Shown: positions 54,654-63,152, counted from the stretch's first letter. The stretch: 64,000 bases of DNA from Limimaricola sp964022235 (GCF_964022235.1 NZ_CAXHZL010000008.1:116050-180049); one strand, 5' to 3'. Notes: generated by a model from the letters alone, not told the origin. Program-made: numbers and translations.

Positions 54654-54875
54654 ATGACCACGCTCGTCCGCACCGCCACGCCCATTGAGGCCGCCCTCGA
54701 TCAGGGAGCCATCTCCGCGCTTCTCGTCGGCATGGCCCGCCGCGTGGCGCTGTGGGAGCGCCGCGCCCGGACCCGGCGTGCGTTGTCGCATCTCGACGCG
54801 GCCGCTCTGCGCGATCTTGGCCTCGACCCCCTGACCGCGCAGACCGAGGCCGCGCGCCCGTTCTGGAAGGGCTGA
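54654..54875 (+). CDS. DUF1127 domain-containing small protein
   Basis: This 73-residue protein has a variable N-terminus, a short hydrophobic stretch and the DUF1127 (YjiS-like) motif ERRARTRRALSHLDAAALRD with LGL following. DUF1127 proteins are small arginine-rich proteins; some alphaproteobacterial members affect RNA turnover or phosphate and carbon metabolism. AGAGAGACC precedes the ATG. It is divergent from the MocR gene and ends in a strong terminator, so it is a single-gene unit. Confidence 0.9.
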   Translation: MTTLVRTATPIEAALDQGAISALLVGMARRVALWERRARTRRALSHLDAAALRDLGLDPLTAQTEAARPFWKG

Positions 54876-54897
54876 TCCCCGGCCCGACCACGCCTGA

Positions 54898-54925
54898 GGG
54901 GCCGGAGCGATCCGGCCCCCTTTTT
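54898..54925 (+). terminator. Rho-independent terminator of the DUF1127 gene
   Basis: GGGGCCGGA (54898-54906) pairs perfectly with TCCGGCCCC (54911-54919) around GCGA, followed by CTTTTT. The T-run overlaps the stop codon of the convergent thioesterase gene. Confidence 0.92.
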
Positions 54926-55361
54926 ATGCGGGTGCTGCCCCCTGCGCCGCACCCGGCGGGATCGAATAGGTCATCGAGGCGCGCGCCACCGGCGCCGCCT
55001 GCCCCTCGCTGAACACCAGCGCCTCGCCCACCGCGAGGCGGCGCCCGAGCTTCAGGATCCGCGTCTCGGCCAGAAGATCCGCCCCGGCCTCGGGCTTGCG
55101 CAGGAAATCGATCGAGGCCCCGGTCGTGACCGCCAGCGCCACCGGGCCGATCTGCGACAGGATCGCCAGATAGATCGCCACATCCGCCAGACCGAACATC
55201 GCCGGGCCCGACACGGTGCCACCGGGGCGCAGATGCATCTGTCCCACCCGCAGTCGCAGCACCAGCCGATCCGCGGTCACGCTGTCGACGCCGAACTGTG
55301 CCGCCACCTGTTCGAAGTCGCGCGCCAGAAATGCGGTCAGCGCCGCTGCATCCATCATCAT
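54924..55361 (-). CDS. PaaI-family hotdog-fold thioesterase
   Basis: This 145-residue hotdog thioesterase-like protein probably cleaves an acyl-CoA of unknown type. Motifs are LRPGGTVSGPAMFGLADVAIYL, with the acidic catalytic-type residue in ADVA, and TTGASIDFLRKP. ATG 55361 is chosen because GGAGG lies eight bases upstream; two more ATGs follow directly, and a TTG further up (55394) is inside a large hairpin. The gene starts just downstream of that hairpin. Confidence 0.87.
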   Translation of the reverse strand: MMMDAAALTAFLARDFEQVAAQFGVDSVTADRLVLRLRVGQMHLRPGGTVSGPAMFGLADVAIYLAILSQIGPVALAVTTGASIDFLRKPEAGADLLAETRILKLGRRLAVGEALVFSEGQAAPVARASMTYSIPPGAAQGAAPA

Positions 55362-55372
55362 GTCGATATCCT

Positions 55373-55408
55373 CCCGGCCGCCAAGCTTTCGCAAGCGTGG
55401 CGGCCGGG
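55373..55408 (-). promoter_or_regulatory. Large hairpin overlapping the thioesterase ribosome binding site
   Basis: CCCGGCCGCCA (55373-55383) pairs perfectly with TGGCGGCCGGG (55398-55408), and an inner GCTT/AAGC stem caps it with loop TCGC. On the minus strand the 3' arm ends in CCGGG, which overlaps the GGGAGG ribosome binding site of the thioesterase gene. It could limit translation or act as an attenuator. No T-run is present. Confidence 0.6.
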
Positions 55409-55571
55409 CAAGAGCCCAGTTGAGCCGACCTCATAGTTGTCGTGGGGTCTTTTCATTTGCATCCTCGTCGGTTGCGATGCAGGCAGTGTCGGAAACGACC
55501 GCGACCCGCGCCCCGATCCGGGTGTTGATCCGACCAAAGACCCATCGCCCGCCCCGCAGGAGCTCCGTGAC

Positions 55572-56279
55572 ATGGCTGACGAAGACGACGACCTGATCCT
55601 CTCCGAGCTCGACGACGAGGAACTCGTCGCGCAGATGTTCGACGATCTCTACGACGGCATGCGCGACGAGATCATGGAGGCCACGCAGATCCTGCTCGAT
55701 CGCGGCTGGGCCCCTTACGACGTGCTGACCAAGTCGCTCGTCGGTGGCATGACCATCGTCGGCAACGATTTCCGCGATGGCATCCTCTTCGTGCCCGAAG
55801 TGCTGCTCGCCGCGAATGCCATGAAAGGCGGCATGTCGATCCTCAAGCCGCTCTTGGCCGAGACCGACGCGCCGCGCATGGGCAAGATGGTGATCGGCAC
55901 CGTCAAGGGCGACATCCACGACATCGGCAAGAACCTCGTGGCGATGATGATGGAGGGCGCGGGCTTCGAGGTCGTAGATCTCGGCATCAACAACGCGGTC
56001 GAGGCCTATCTCGAAGCGCTGGCGCGCGAGAAGGCCGACATATTGGGCATGTCGGCGCTGCTGACCACCACCATGCCCTACATGAAGGTCGTGATCGACA
56101 CGATGAAGGAGCAGGGCATCCGCGACGATTACATCGTGCTGGTTGGCGGCGCGCCGCTCAACGAGGAGTTCGGCCGTGCCATCGGCGCGGACGCCTATTG
56201 CCGCGATGCCGCTGTGGCGGTCGAGACGGCCAAGGACTGGGTTTCGCGCCGGCACAACCAGATGCAGGCCGGCGCCTGA
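55572..56279 (+). CDS. Methyltransferase cognate corrinoid (B12-binding) protein
   Basis: This 235-residue cytoplasmic corrinoid protein carries methyl groups between methyltransferases. It has an N-terminal helical cap (about 15-100, FRDGILFVPEVLLAANAMK) and a Rossmann B12-binding domain (about 102-230) with the lower-ligand histidine H116 in KGDIHDIGKNLV and the later GGAP motif. It belongs with MttC/MtbC-like partners of MttB enzymes. ATG 55572 has AGGAG upstream. The DUF1638 gene follows 8 bases later. Confidence 0.93.
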   Translation: MADEDDDLILSELDDEELVAQMFDDLYDGMRDEIMEATQILLDRGWAPYDVLTKSLVGGMTIVGNDFRDGILFVPEVLLAANAMKGGMSILKPLLAETDAPRMGKMVIGTVKGDIHDIGKNLVAMMMEGAGFEVVDLGINNAVEAYLEALAREKADILGMSALLTTTMPYMKVVIDTMKEQGIRDDYIVLVGGAPLNEEFGRAIGADAYCRDAAVAVETAKDWVSRRHNQMQAGA

Positions 56280-56287
56280 GCCATGCC

Positions 56288-56914
56288 ATGCGCCCCGACG
56301 ACGCCACGCTGACGCGCGAGGGTCTCGCCCCGTCGGGGCGGGGCCGCGTGCTGCTCATCGCCTGCGGCGCGCTGGCGCGTGAGATCCTCGCGCTGATCGG
56401 GCAGAACGGCTGGGATCATCTCGATCTGCATTGTCTGCCCGCGATCCTGCACAACCGGCCTGACCGGATCGCCCCCGCCGTCGAGGCGGCGGTGATCGCG
56501 CGGGGCGCGGCGTACGAGCGGGTTTTCGTGGTCTATGCCGATTGCGGTACCGGCGGCGATCTGGCCCGAACCTGCGAACGCCTCGGTGTCGGCATGGTCG
56601 AAGGGCCGCATTGCTATGCCTTTTACGAAGGCGTCGCGGACTTCGCCGAAAAGGGCGAGGTGACCTGCTTCTATCTCACGGATTTTCTCGCGCGCCAGTT
56701 CGACGCCTTCGTCTGGACTCCGCTGGGTCTCGACCGGCACCCCGAGCTGCGCGCGATGTATTTTGGCAATTACACGACGTTGGTCTATCAGGCGCAGACC
56801 GACGATCCCGCGCTGACCGCGCTCGCCCAAAGCCATGCCGAACGCCTCGGTCTGGGCTTCGAGCGGCGGTTCACCGGTTACGGCGATCTGGCGGGCGCGC
56901 TGGCCCGCGCCTAG
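56288..56914 (+). CDS. DUF1638 domain-containing protein
   Basis: The 208-residue soluble product matches DUF1638, with LLIACGALAREILALI, HCLPAILHNRP and VVYADCGTGGDL plus conserved cysteines that could bind a metal or cofactor. The biochemical function is unknown. Its tight linkage to a corrinoid protein suggests a role in corrinoid-dependent methyl transfer or in corrinoid reactivation (inference). Its last 4 bases overlap the convergent sufE gene. Confidence 0.88.
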   Translation: MRPDDATLTREGLAPSGRGRVLLIACGALAREILALIGQNGWDHLDLHCLPAILHNRPDRIAPAVEAAVIARGAAYERVFVVYADCGTGGDLARTCERLGVGMVEGPHCYAFYEGVADFAEKGEVTCFYLTDFLARQFDAFVWTPLGLDRHPELRAMYFGNYTTLVYQAQTDDPALTALAQSHAERLGLGFERRFTGYGDLAGALARA

Positions 56915-57321
56915 GCGGCGGCGAGCGCGGTTTCGCGGATCCGCTCGACCATGGCGCGCACCCCGTTCGAACGCTGCGCCGAAAGGTGATCGTTGAGGCC
57001 AAGCCGCGCCAGTTCCCCGCCCGCGTCGATCTTGGGTACCTCGGCCACAGGCACCCCGTCGTAAAGCGCGTGCAACACCGCGATCAGCCCGCGTACGATC
57101 ATCGCATCGCTGTCGCCGCGAAACCGGTAGGCCCCGCCCTCGGGTTGCGGCACGAGCCAGACCTGACTGGCGCAGCCATGCACCTTGGTCGCGGGCACCT
57201 TGAACGCCTCGTCGAGCGGGTCCATCGCCTTCCCCAGCTCGATCACGTGCCGGTAGCGGTCTTCCCAATCGTCAAGGAATTCGAACGTTTCGGCGATGTC
57301 CTCGAAGGCGGGCTGAGCCAT
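56911..57321 (-). CDS. sufE: Cysteine desulfuration protein SufE
   Basis: SufE accepts persulfide sulfur from a cysteine desulfurase for iron-sulfur cluster assembly. The 136-residue product has the active-site cysteine C50 in KVHGCASQVW and the conserved FRGDSDAMIVRGLIAVL. The start is ATG 57321. No sufS or sufBCD is adjacent. It converges with DUF1638. Confidence 0.94.
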   Translation of the reverse strand: MAQPAFEDIAETFEFLDDWEDRYRHVIELGKAMDPLDEAFKVPATKVHGCASQVWLVPQPEGGAYRFRGDSDAMIVRGLIAVLHALYDGVPVAEVPKIDAGGELARLGLNDHLSAQRSNGVRAMVERIRETALAAA

Positions 57322-57433
57322 CTGCGTCTCCTGCGGTCTGGGTATGGCCCAGAGGTAAGGGCGATGTACGGTGTTGCCAATAGGGGGCGGGACGCCCTTC
57401 GCCGTCGTCCGGCTTAGGGCAAGGCGGTGCCGA

Positions 57434-58606
57434 TCAAAGATCGACCGTCACCACTTGGCTGCCCCTTGCGGCAAGGCCGACCCGGCCTTCGCACAGCGCC
57501 AAAGCCTGCTCGCCGAACACTTCGCGACGCCAGCCATAAAGCGCATGCACCTCGCGCTCGCCCGCGGCCAGCGCGTCGAGATCGGCGGAGCTTGCGATCA
57601 GCTTGGGCGCCACGCTTTCGGCCTCGGAACGGGCTTTGAGCAGCACGCGCAGCAGGTCGGCCAGCGCAGGGTTCACCTGAATCTGGTCGCGCTGCTTTTC
57701 AGCGCGTGGCATCTGATCGGCGGGCAGCTTGGCGGCGCGGTCGATGGCAGCGAGGATGCCATCGGCGATCTCGCCCTTGCGGGCCTCGCGCAGCAAGAGC
57801 CGCGAGCGGCCCAGATCCTTTTCCGACGCCGGGCGCGTCGAGGCCAGCTCGACCAGAGCGTCATCCTTGAACACGCGCGAGCGCGGCACGTCGCGCTGCT
57901 GCGCATAGGCTTCGCGGAACTGTGCCAGCTCGCGCAGGGCGGCAATGAACTTCGGCGAGTTGGAGCGGGTCTTCACGCGCTGCCACGCCTCGGTCGGATC
58001 GACGCGGTAGGTGGCAGGATCGTTCAGAACCGCCATTTCCTCGGCGACCCATCGCGCGCGGCCCGATTTCTTGAGCTGTGCCGCGAGCCATTCGTAGATC
58101 ACCCGCAGATGCGTGACGTCGGCCAGCGCATAGACCTTCTGCGCCTCGGACAATGGCCGCCGCGACCAGTCGGTAAAGCGCGAGGACTTGTCGATCTCGG
58201 CCTTGGCGATCTTGCGCGCCAGCGTCTCATAGCCCGCCTGCTCGCCAAAGCCGCAGACCATCGCCGCGACCTGCGTGTCGAACAGCGGCGCCGGGATGAG
58301 ATCGGCCTCGACCTGGAATATTTCGAGATCCTGCCGTGCCGCGTGGAACACCTTCACCACGCCCGGATCGCGGAACAGCGCGTGCAGCGGTGCGAGATCG
58401 AGCCCCTCGACCAGCGGATCGACCAGCACGGCACTGCCTTCGCCGCCGTCGGGGCCATCCTCACCCGGATGGGCAAGCTGGATCAGGCAGAGCTTGGAAT
58501 AATAGGTGCGCTCGCGCAGGAACTCCGTGTCCACCGTGACGTAAGCGTGCTTCGCGGCTCTCTCGCAATAGGCAGCGAGGTCTTCGGTGGTGGTGATGGT
58601 CTGCAT
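57434..58606 (-). CDS. rnd: Ribonuclease D
   Basis: RNase D is a 3'-5' exonuclease that trims tRNA precursors. The 390-residue product has the DEDDy catalytic domain (about 1-185), with D and E in VDTEFLRE, D in FHAARQDLEIF, and Y/D in YALADVTHL, followed by HRDC-type helical domains to the end. The start is ATG 58606. It stands alone between sufE and purN on the same strand. Confidence 0.95.
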   Translation of the reverse strand: MQTITTTEDLAAYCERAAKHAYVTVDTEFLRERTYYSKLCLIQLAHPGEDGPDGGEGSAVLVDPLVEGLDLAPLHALFRDPGVVKVFHAARQDLEIFQVEADLIPAPLFDTQVAAMVCGFGEQAGYETLARKIAKAEIDKSSRFTDWSRRPLSEAQKVYALADVTHLRVIYEWLAAQLKKSGRARWVAEEMAVLNDPATYRVDPTEAWQRVKTRSNSPKFIAALRELAQFREAYAQQRDVPRSRVFKDDALVELASTRPASEKDLGRSRLLLREARKGEIADGILAAIDRAAKLPADQMPRAEKQRDQIQVNPALADLLRVLLKARSEAESVAPKLIASSADLDALAAGEREVHALYGWRREVFGEQALALCEGRVGLAARGSQVVTVDL

Positions 58607-58696
58607 GTCGTCCCGGGCTTGTGGATAAGGGGGCGGCGCGGGCGCGCCGGTCCCAGTTCTCTTAGGCGATGGGAACGCGGATGGAAAGCGTTCGGC

Positions 58697-59293
58697 TCAG
58701 AGCCGGATCGGCGTCCGGTCGCCGATCGCAAAACGGCGCAGCACCATGGGATAAAGCCGGTGCTCCTGCTCGAGCACCCTTGCTGCCAGATCGTCGGGCG
58801 TGTCGCCCGGATGCACCGGCACCCGCGCCTGCCCCAGCACCGGCCCGCCGTCGAGCTCGGCGGTGACTTCGTGCACCGAAACGCCGTGTTCGGCGTCGCC
58901 CGCCTCGATCGCGCGCGCATGGGTGTTGAGCCCGCGATACTTTGGCAGGAGCGAGGGATGGATGTTGAGCATCCGCCCCTCCCACCGGGCGATGAAGCCC
59001 GGCGTCAGGATGCGCATGAAGCCCGCAAGGCAGATGATGTCGGGTCGGGCGGCCTCCAGCCTCTCGGTCAGCGCCGCCTCGAAGCTTTCGCGGTCGCGAC
59101 CAAAGGGCTTGTGATCCACCGCCGCCGTTGGAATGCCCAGCTCGGCGGCGCGGGCGAGCCCGCCCGCCTCCGGGTCGTTGGACGCCACCAGCACCGGGCG
59201 GCACGGGTGATCGTCCACCATGTCCCGCACCAGTGCCAGCATGTTCGACCCGCCACCCGAGATCAGGATGGCGACGCGCTTTTGCTCGCTCAC
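58697..59293 (-). CDS. purN: Phosphoribosylglycinamide formyltransferase PurN
   Basis: PurN adds a formyl group from 10-formyl-tetrahydrofolate in step 3 of purine synthesis. The 198-residue product has the phosphate loop SGGGSN, catalytic N110 and H112 in MLNIHPSLLPKYRGLNTH, and D148 in TAELDGGPVLGQ. The start is a GTG at 59293 overlapping the purM stop, so it is coupled to purM. Confidence 0.95.
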   Translation of the reverse strand: MSEQKRVAILISGGGSNMLALVRDMVDDHPCRPVLVASNDPEAGGLARAAELGIPTAAVDHKPFGRDRESFEAALTERLEAARPDIICLAGFMRILTPGFIARWEGRMLNIHPSLLPKYRGLNTHARAIEAGDAEHGVSVHEVTAELDGGPVLGQARVPVHPGDTPDDLAARVLEQEHRLYPMVLRRFAIGDRTPIRL

Positions 59294-60330
59294 GACAGGG
59301 TGCCCGTGTAGGCGACCCCCTGCCCGGCCACGATCCGGCCCAGCCGGTGCACCGTCTCGCCTTCGCCCGCGAGCAGCGCCTCGATCGCTTCGGCGCGCTC
59401 GGCCGAAACGACGACGACCATGCCGATGCCGGAGTTAAAGGTCTTGAGCATCTCGGCCTGCTCCAGCCCGCCCTCGCGCTTGAGCCAGTCGAAGACCGGC
59501 GGCAGCGACCATGCGCCCAGATCGATCTCGGCGCCTAGCCCTTCGGGCAGTACGCGCGGCAGGTTCTCGGTCAGGCCGCCGCCGGTGATGTGCGCCAGCG
59601 CGTGCACGCCGCCCGACCGGATCGCCGCCAGCACCGATTTGACATAGAGCCGCGTCGGCGCGAGCAGCGCCGCCCCGAGGCTTTCGTCCGAGAACGGCGA
59701 GGCGTCGTCCCAGCCGAGGCCCGCGCGCTCGACGATGCGGCGCACGAGGGAATAGCCGTTTGAATGCACCCCGTCCGAGGCGAGACCCAAGAGCACGTCG
59801 CCCTCGGCCACGCCCTCGGGCAGCGCGCATCCGCGCTCCATCGCGCCCACGGCAAATCCCGCGAGGTCGAAGTCGCCCGCCGGATACATGCCCGGCATTT
59901 CCGCCGTCTCGCCCCCGATGAGCGCCGCGCCCGAGGCTTCGCAGCCCGCGGCGATGCTCTCGATCACGCGCGCCGCCTCGTCTAGCGCCAGCTTGCCGGT
60001 GGCGAAGTAGTCGAGAAAGAACAGCGGCTCGGCGCCTTGGCAGACGAGATCGTTGACGCACATGGCGACGAGATCGATGCCCACGCCGTCGAGATGGCCT
60101 GTGTCGATGGCGATGCGCAGCTTGGTGCCCACCCCGTCGGTGGCCGCGACCAGCACCGGGTCGGAATAGCCCGCCGCCTTGAGATCGAACAGCGCGCCGA
60201 AGCCGCCGAGGCCGGACATGGTGCCGGGCCGGTCGGTGCGTTTCGCCGCGGGCTTGATCCGTTCCACGAGCGCGTTGCCCGCGTCGATATCCACCCCCGC
60301 CTGCGCGTAAGTGAGCCCGTCCTTCTGCAT
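59290..60330 (-). CDS. purM: Phosphoribosylformylglycinamidine cyclo-ligase PurM
   Basis: PurM closes the imidazole ring to form AIR in purine synthesis. The 346-residue product has the family motifs ATDGVGTKLRIA, GGETAEMPGMYP, ASDGVHSNGYSLVRRI and ITGGGLTENLPR. The start is ATG 60330. It leads the purM-purN pair and is divergent from the tRNA gene. Confidence 0.96.
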   Translation of the reverse strand: MQKDGLTYAQAGVDIDAGNALVERIKPAAKRTDRPGTMSGLGGFGALFDLKAAGYSDPVLVAATDGVGTKLRIAIDTGHLDGVGIDLVAMCVNDLVCQGAEPLFFLDYFATGKLALDEAARVIESIAAGCEASGAALIGGETAEMPGMYPAGDFDLAGFAVGAMERGCALPEGVAEGDVLLGLASDGVHSNGYSLVRRIVERAGLGWDDASPFSDESLGAALLAPTRLYVKSVLAAIRSGGVHALAHITGGGLTENLPRVLPEGLGAEIDLGAWSLPPVFDWLKREGGLEQAEMLKTFNSGIGMVVVVSAERAEAIEALLAGEGETVHRLGRIVAGQGVAYTGTLS

Positions 60331-60402
60331 CGCGTCCCCCGAATGCCGGTTTGTGAAGTGACGCCGCGATACCTCAGACCCCCCGCGAGGGCCAGCACCA
60401 AC

Positions 60403-60430
60403 TTGACCCGCCCCCCCGGTCTGCTAGGAG
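60403..60430 (+). promoter_or_regulatory. Promoter of the tRNA gene
   Basis: TTGACC (60403-60408), a 16-base C-rich spacer, then TAGGAG (60425-60430). Transcription would start about 3-8 bases before the mature tRNA 5' end. The TTGACC hexamer is the form seen at stable-RNA promoters in related bacteria. Confidence 0.6.
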
Positions 60431-60439
60431 AAACCACAG

Positions 60440-60515
60440 GGGCCCGTAGCTCAACGGTCAGAGCAGACCGCTCATAACGGTTTGGTTGGGGGTTCAAATC
60501 CCTCCGGGCCTACCA
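60440..60515 (+). tRNA. tRNA with CAU anticodon (tRNA-Met elongator or tRNA-Ile2)
   Basis: A complete 76-base tRNA with encoded CCA. The acceptor stem GGGCCCG pairs with CGGGCCT (one G-T at position 1-72), the anticodon loop is CTCATAA with CAT at 60473-60475, and the T-arm has GGTTCAAATCC. The paired position 1-72 excludes the initiator tRNA, which has a mismatch there. The body resembles alphaproteobacterial and E. coli ileX tRNA-Ile2 (lysidine at position 34) at least as well as elongator tRNA-Met, so the amino acid is not settled. Confidence 0.95.
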
Positions 60516-61093
60516 AAAATTCCAATGCCCAGCCTGTGCAGGACGGGATTCGTCCCGTGGTCATCTATCTTGGCCACACGTTCGAAGCTTGGAGCCTCCG
60601 AGGTTCAGCTGTCATACGGGATCTGCCGACCACATCTTTTCGCTCGTTGAACCGGTTCGCAGGCACGAACGGACCGGTCAGGTCTCGTCGTCGCTCTGCT
60701 GTAGCCCATTGCCCCCGCGTCGCTCGAGCGAACCGGGATCGGCAACGCGAGCGCATGGGAGGCGCCGCGCAGGGGCCGTATTCGGATGGCTTTAGAGATG
60801 GAAGCCGGGCCCTGATGCGCAGATGATCCATTGATGCGTTCGGGAAAGGCTACGGCGTTTGCCGGTCGCACCGATTTCTGCGCCTGTTTCGGGTCGCGAT
60901 CATCGCGGAGCGCTTCACCGCTGGAAACGTGACCCTTGCCGCGATCCGCGGGTATGCTTTTCGACGAGTCTGTTGCCCCGTTAATGGAGCGGCCACGCGA
61001 GGTTTCAGGGCAGCAACACACCGTTTCCATGGCCGCAGCATCGGAGAATTCCAGCACTAGCTGGACCCGAGCCGGCGTGCGTGTCACGTTTTC
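60516..61093. other. 578-base region downstream of the tRNA without a recognisable gene
   Basis: Short open frames exist in several frames but none has a convincing ribosome binding site or a family I recognise. The segment holds a perfect ACGGGA-TTCG-TCCCGT hairpin at 60543-60558, just after the tRNA, without a T-run; it may end or process the tRNA transcript. I found no copy of the tRNA 3' end that would mark an integrated element. The last part presumably contains the promoter of the membrane-protein gene at 61094. Confidence 0.55.
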
Positions 61094-61828
61094 ATGACAA
61101 TCGACACCATATGGAATTGCGGCATGATCGAACTGCCTTGGGGGCTTGGAAGGCTTGATCTGCGTGTTGCCATAGGGTTTCTCGGACTTGATCTGCTGCT
61201 TTTGGGCATCGGCATCGTTTACGGCGTCGCCGTCGCGCTCGATCCATCGGTGCATTGGCCACGCCCGCTTCAGTTCGATCACGACTGGGGCCTCGCGGAA
61301 ATGCTCAACTACATCAAATGGCTGGTGGCTGCGGCGGCGCTGGGTCTTGCGTGGCGGCGCGGCGGCGCGCTGCTGCCTGCCGCGATGGCGTTGACGCTTC
61401 TGCTGGCGGTGCTGGACGACGCGGGGCGGCTGCACGAACGGGGCAGCATCGCGCTGGCGCTCGCCACCGGTCTTGCCGATCGCTACGGCAGCATCGCCTT
61501 TCAGATGTGCGAGCTGGTGATCTGGGCCGGGCTCGGCCTGCTCTGCGTCGGCCCGCTGTGGATCGGCTGGCGCCGCGCCGGGGCGGATCTGCGCCGCCGG
61601 GCCATGGGCACGGGCCTGCTGTTTGCGGGCATCGCCATCTGCGCGATGGGCATCGACACGCTGCACACGCTCGTGGGGTTCTACTGGCCCGACCGCGCGA
61701 TGCTCAGCGGTCTTTTCATGATCGCCGAAGGCGGCGGCGAAAACCTGTTTCTCAGCCTGTTGACCGCCCAAGCGGTGGGCAGCTTCGGACGCGGCGATCT
61801 CAACGCGCGAGAACCAATTCGGCCCTGA
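61094..61828 (+). CDS. Multi-pass membrane protein, function unknown
   Basis: The 244-residue product has about six predicted membrane segments (near 27-50, 73-88, 92-108, 133-158, 172-188 and 215-230). A notable motif is LDDAGRLHERG after the third segment, with charged D, H and E residues that could bind a metal or lipid headgroup. I do not recognise a characterised family. The start may be ATG 61094 or ATG 61124. Its last 29 bases overlap the convergent sensor kinase gene. Confidence 0.72.
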   Translation: MTIDTIWNCGMIELPWGLGRLDLRVAIGFLGLDLLLLGIGIVYGVAVALDPSVHWPRPLQFDHDWGLAEMLNYIKWLVAAAALGLAWRRGGALLPAAMALTLLLAVLDDAGRLHERGSIALALATGLADRYGSIAFQMCELVIWAGLGLLCVGPLWIGWRRAGADLRRRAMGTGLLFAGIAICAMGIDTLHTLVGFYWPDRAMLSGLFMIAEGGGENLFLSLLTAQAVGSFGRGDLNAREPIRP

Positions 61829-63116
61829 GGCCCCCCATCCGCTCGCTGTCGCCCAGGTGAAGCGCGCCGCCGTGGCCATGCGCGATGTCCGCAACGATGG
61901 CGAGGCCCAGCCCGACCCCGGTGCCGCGGTCCTGATTGCGTGCGGGATCGAGCCGGGTAAAGGGGCGCATCGCCTCCTCGCGCCGGTCCTCGGGAATGCC
62001 GGGTCCGTCGTCCTCGACCAGAAATCGCAGGCCGCGCGGTGTCACTAGAAGCGAGACTTCGCAATGGTTGCCATAGCGCAGGGCATTGCCGATGAGGTTT
62101 TCCAAGGCCCGGCGCAGCGCGGTGGGGCGCAGTGGCATCGGCCCGCTCGGCCCCTGCACGGGGCGCAGGATCACCGCCTGCCCGGCCCGCTGCGCATCCT
62201 CGACGATCCGCGCCACCAAATGCGCGGGATCGACCATTTCCACCTCCTCCGAGGCATCGCCACGGGCGAAATCGAGAAAGGCGTCGAGCAGGCGGCGCAT
62301 CTCATCCACGTCGCCGACCAGAAGCGCCGCCTCATCGTCAGGCAGCATCGTCAGCCCCAGCCTGAGGCGGGTGAGCGGCGTGCGCAGATCGTGGCTGATC
62401 CCCGACAGCATCAATCGGCGCGCCTGTGTCTGCCGCTCGATCCGCTGGCGCATGTCGAGAAACGCCATGCCGGCAGCGCGCACCTCGGTCGCCCCCGCGG
62501 GCTTGTAAGGCACAACCCGCCCCTTGCCATAGGCCGCCGCCACCGCCGCGAGCCGGGTGACCGGGCGCAGTTGATTGCGCAAGAAGAGATAGGCCACGAG
62601 GGTCAGCAGCGCGCCCAGCACCACGATAAGCACGATCAGCTGGTGCGGATTGCTCGCCGAGACGCGGCGTCGATCGAAGCGAACCTCCAGAGGGCCGTGG
62701 ATGGTGTCGATCCAGACCGTCACCCGCCGGCTCGTCCCGATCCTGACGGCGAGGGTCCGATCAAGCCCCGCGCGCAACGTGGCGATGACCGCCCGGCCCG
62801 AGAGATCTATGACGCGCACGGCGTCGCCCGCCACGGGGGGCGACCTGAATCGCGCCTCAAGCTCGAGCGGTCGGCCGAGCTGCCGCGCGACCGCTGCCGC
62901 CGCGGCCCGGTCGGGGGCCGCATCGACCGTGTCGGACAGATAGCGCAGATCGATCAACACGGACCTTGTCATCTGCCGCGTGACGCCTTCGAAATGGCGC
63001 TGCACGAAGCTGATCGAGATCACCAGTTGCAGGGTGACCACGGGCAGCAGCAAAATCAGCGCGGCGCGGCTTTGCAGCCCGCGCGGCATCCATCGTTTCA
63101 ACCAGTCAAAGGCCAT
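61800..63116 (-). CDS. EnvZ-like membrane sensor histidine kinase
   Basis: The 438-residue kinase has membrane helices near 18-38 and 160-180, a periplasmic part between them, a HAMP domain (about 181-233), a HisKA domain with H242 in GISHDLRTPLTR, and an ATPase domain with N box LENLIGNALRYG and G boxes DDGPGIP and GVGLGLA. The layout fits EnvZ-type osmolarity or envelope sensors. The start at 63116 (MAFDWLKRW) is chosen; the open frame runs to 63380 into the divergent gene. No response regulator is adjacent in the window. Confidence 0.9.
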   Translation of the reverse strand: MAFDWLKRWMPRGLQSRAALILLLPVVTLQLVISISFVQRHFEGVTRQMTRSVLIDLRYLSDTVDAAPDRAAAAAVARQLGRPLELEARFRSPPVAGDAVRVIDLSGRAVIATLRAGLDRTLAVRIGTSRRVTVWIDTIHGPLEVRFDRRRVSASNPHQLIVLIVVLGALLTLVAYLFLRNQLRPVTRLAAVAAAYGKGRVVPYKPAGATEVRAAGMAFLDMRQRIERQTQARRLMLSGISHDLRTPLTRLRLGLTMLPDDEAALLVGDVDEMRRLLDAFLDFARGDASEEVEMVDPAHLVARIVEDAQRAGQAVILRPVQGPSGPMPLRPTALRRALENLIGNALRYGNHCEVSLLVTPRGLRFLVEDDGPGIPEDRREEAMRPFTRLDPARNQDRGTGVGLGLAIVADIAHGHGGALHLGDSERMGGLRAELVLAR

Positions 63117-63152
63117 GGCGCACGCTAGCCGCCTCGGCCGGAAAGGAAAAGC

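Noticed and set aside
55409..55571. Possible cobalamin riboswitch before the corrinoid gene
   Set aside because: No B12 box or the expected long multi-stem fold could be found in this leader.
60516..61093. Integrated element in the tRNA gene
   Set aside because: No integrase and no second copy of the tRNA 3' end were found in this interval.
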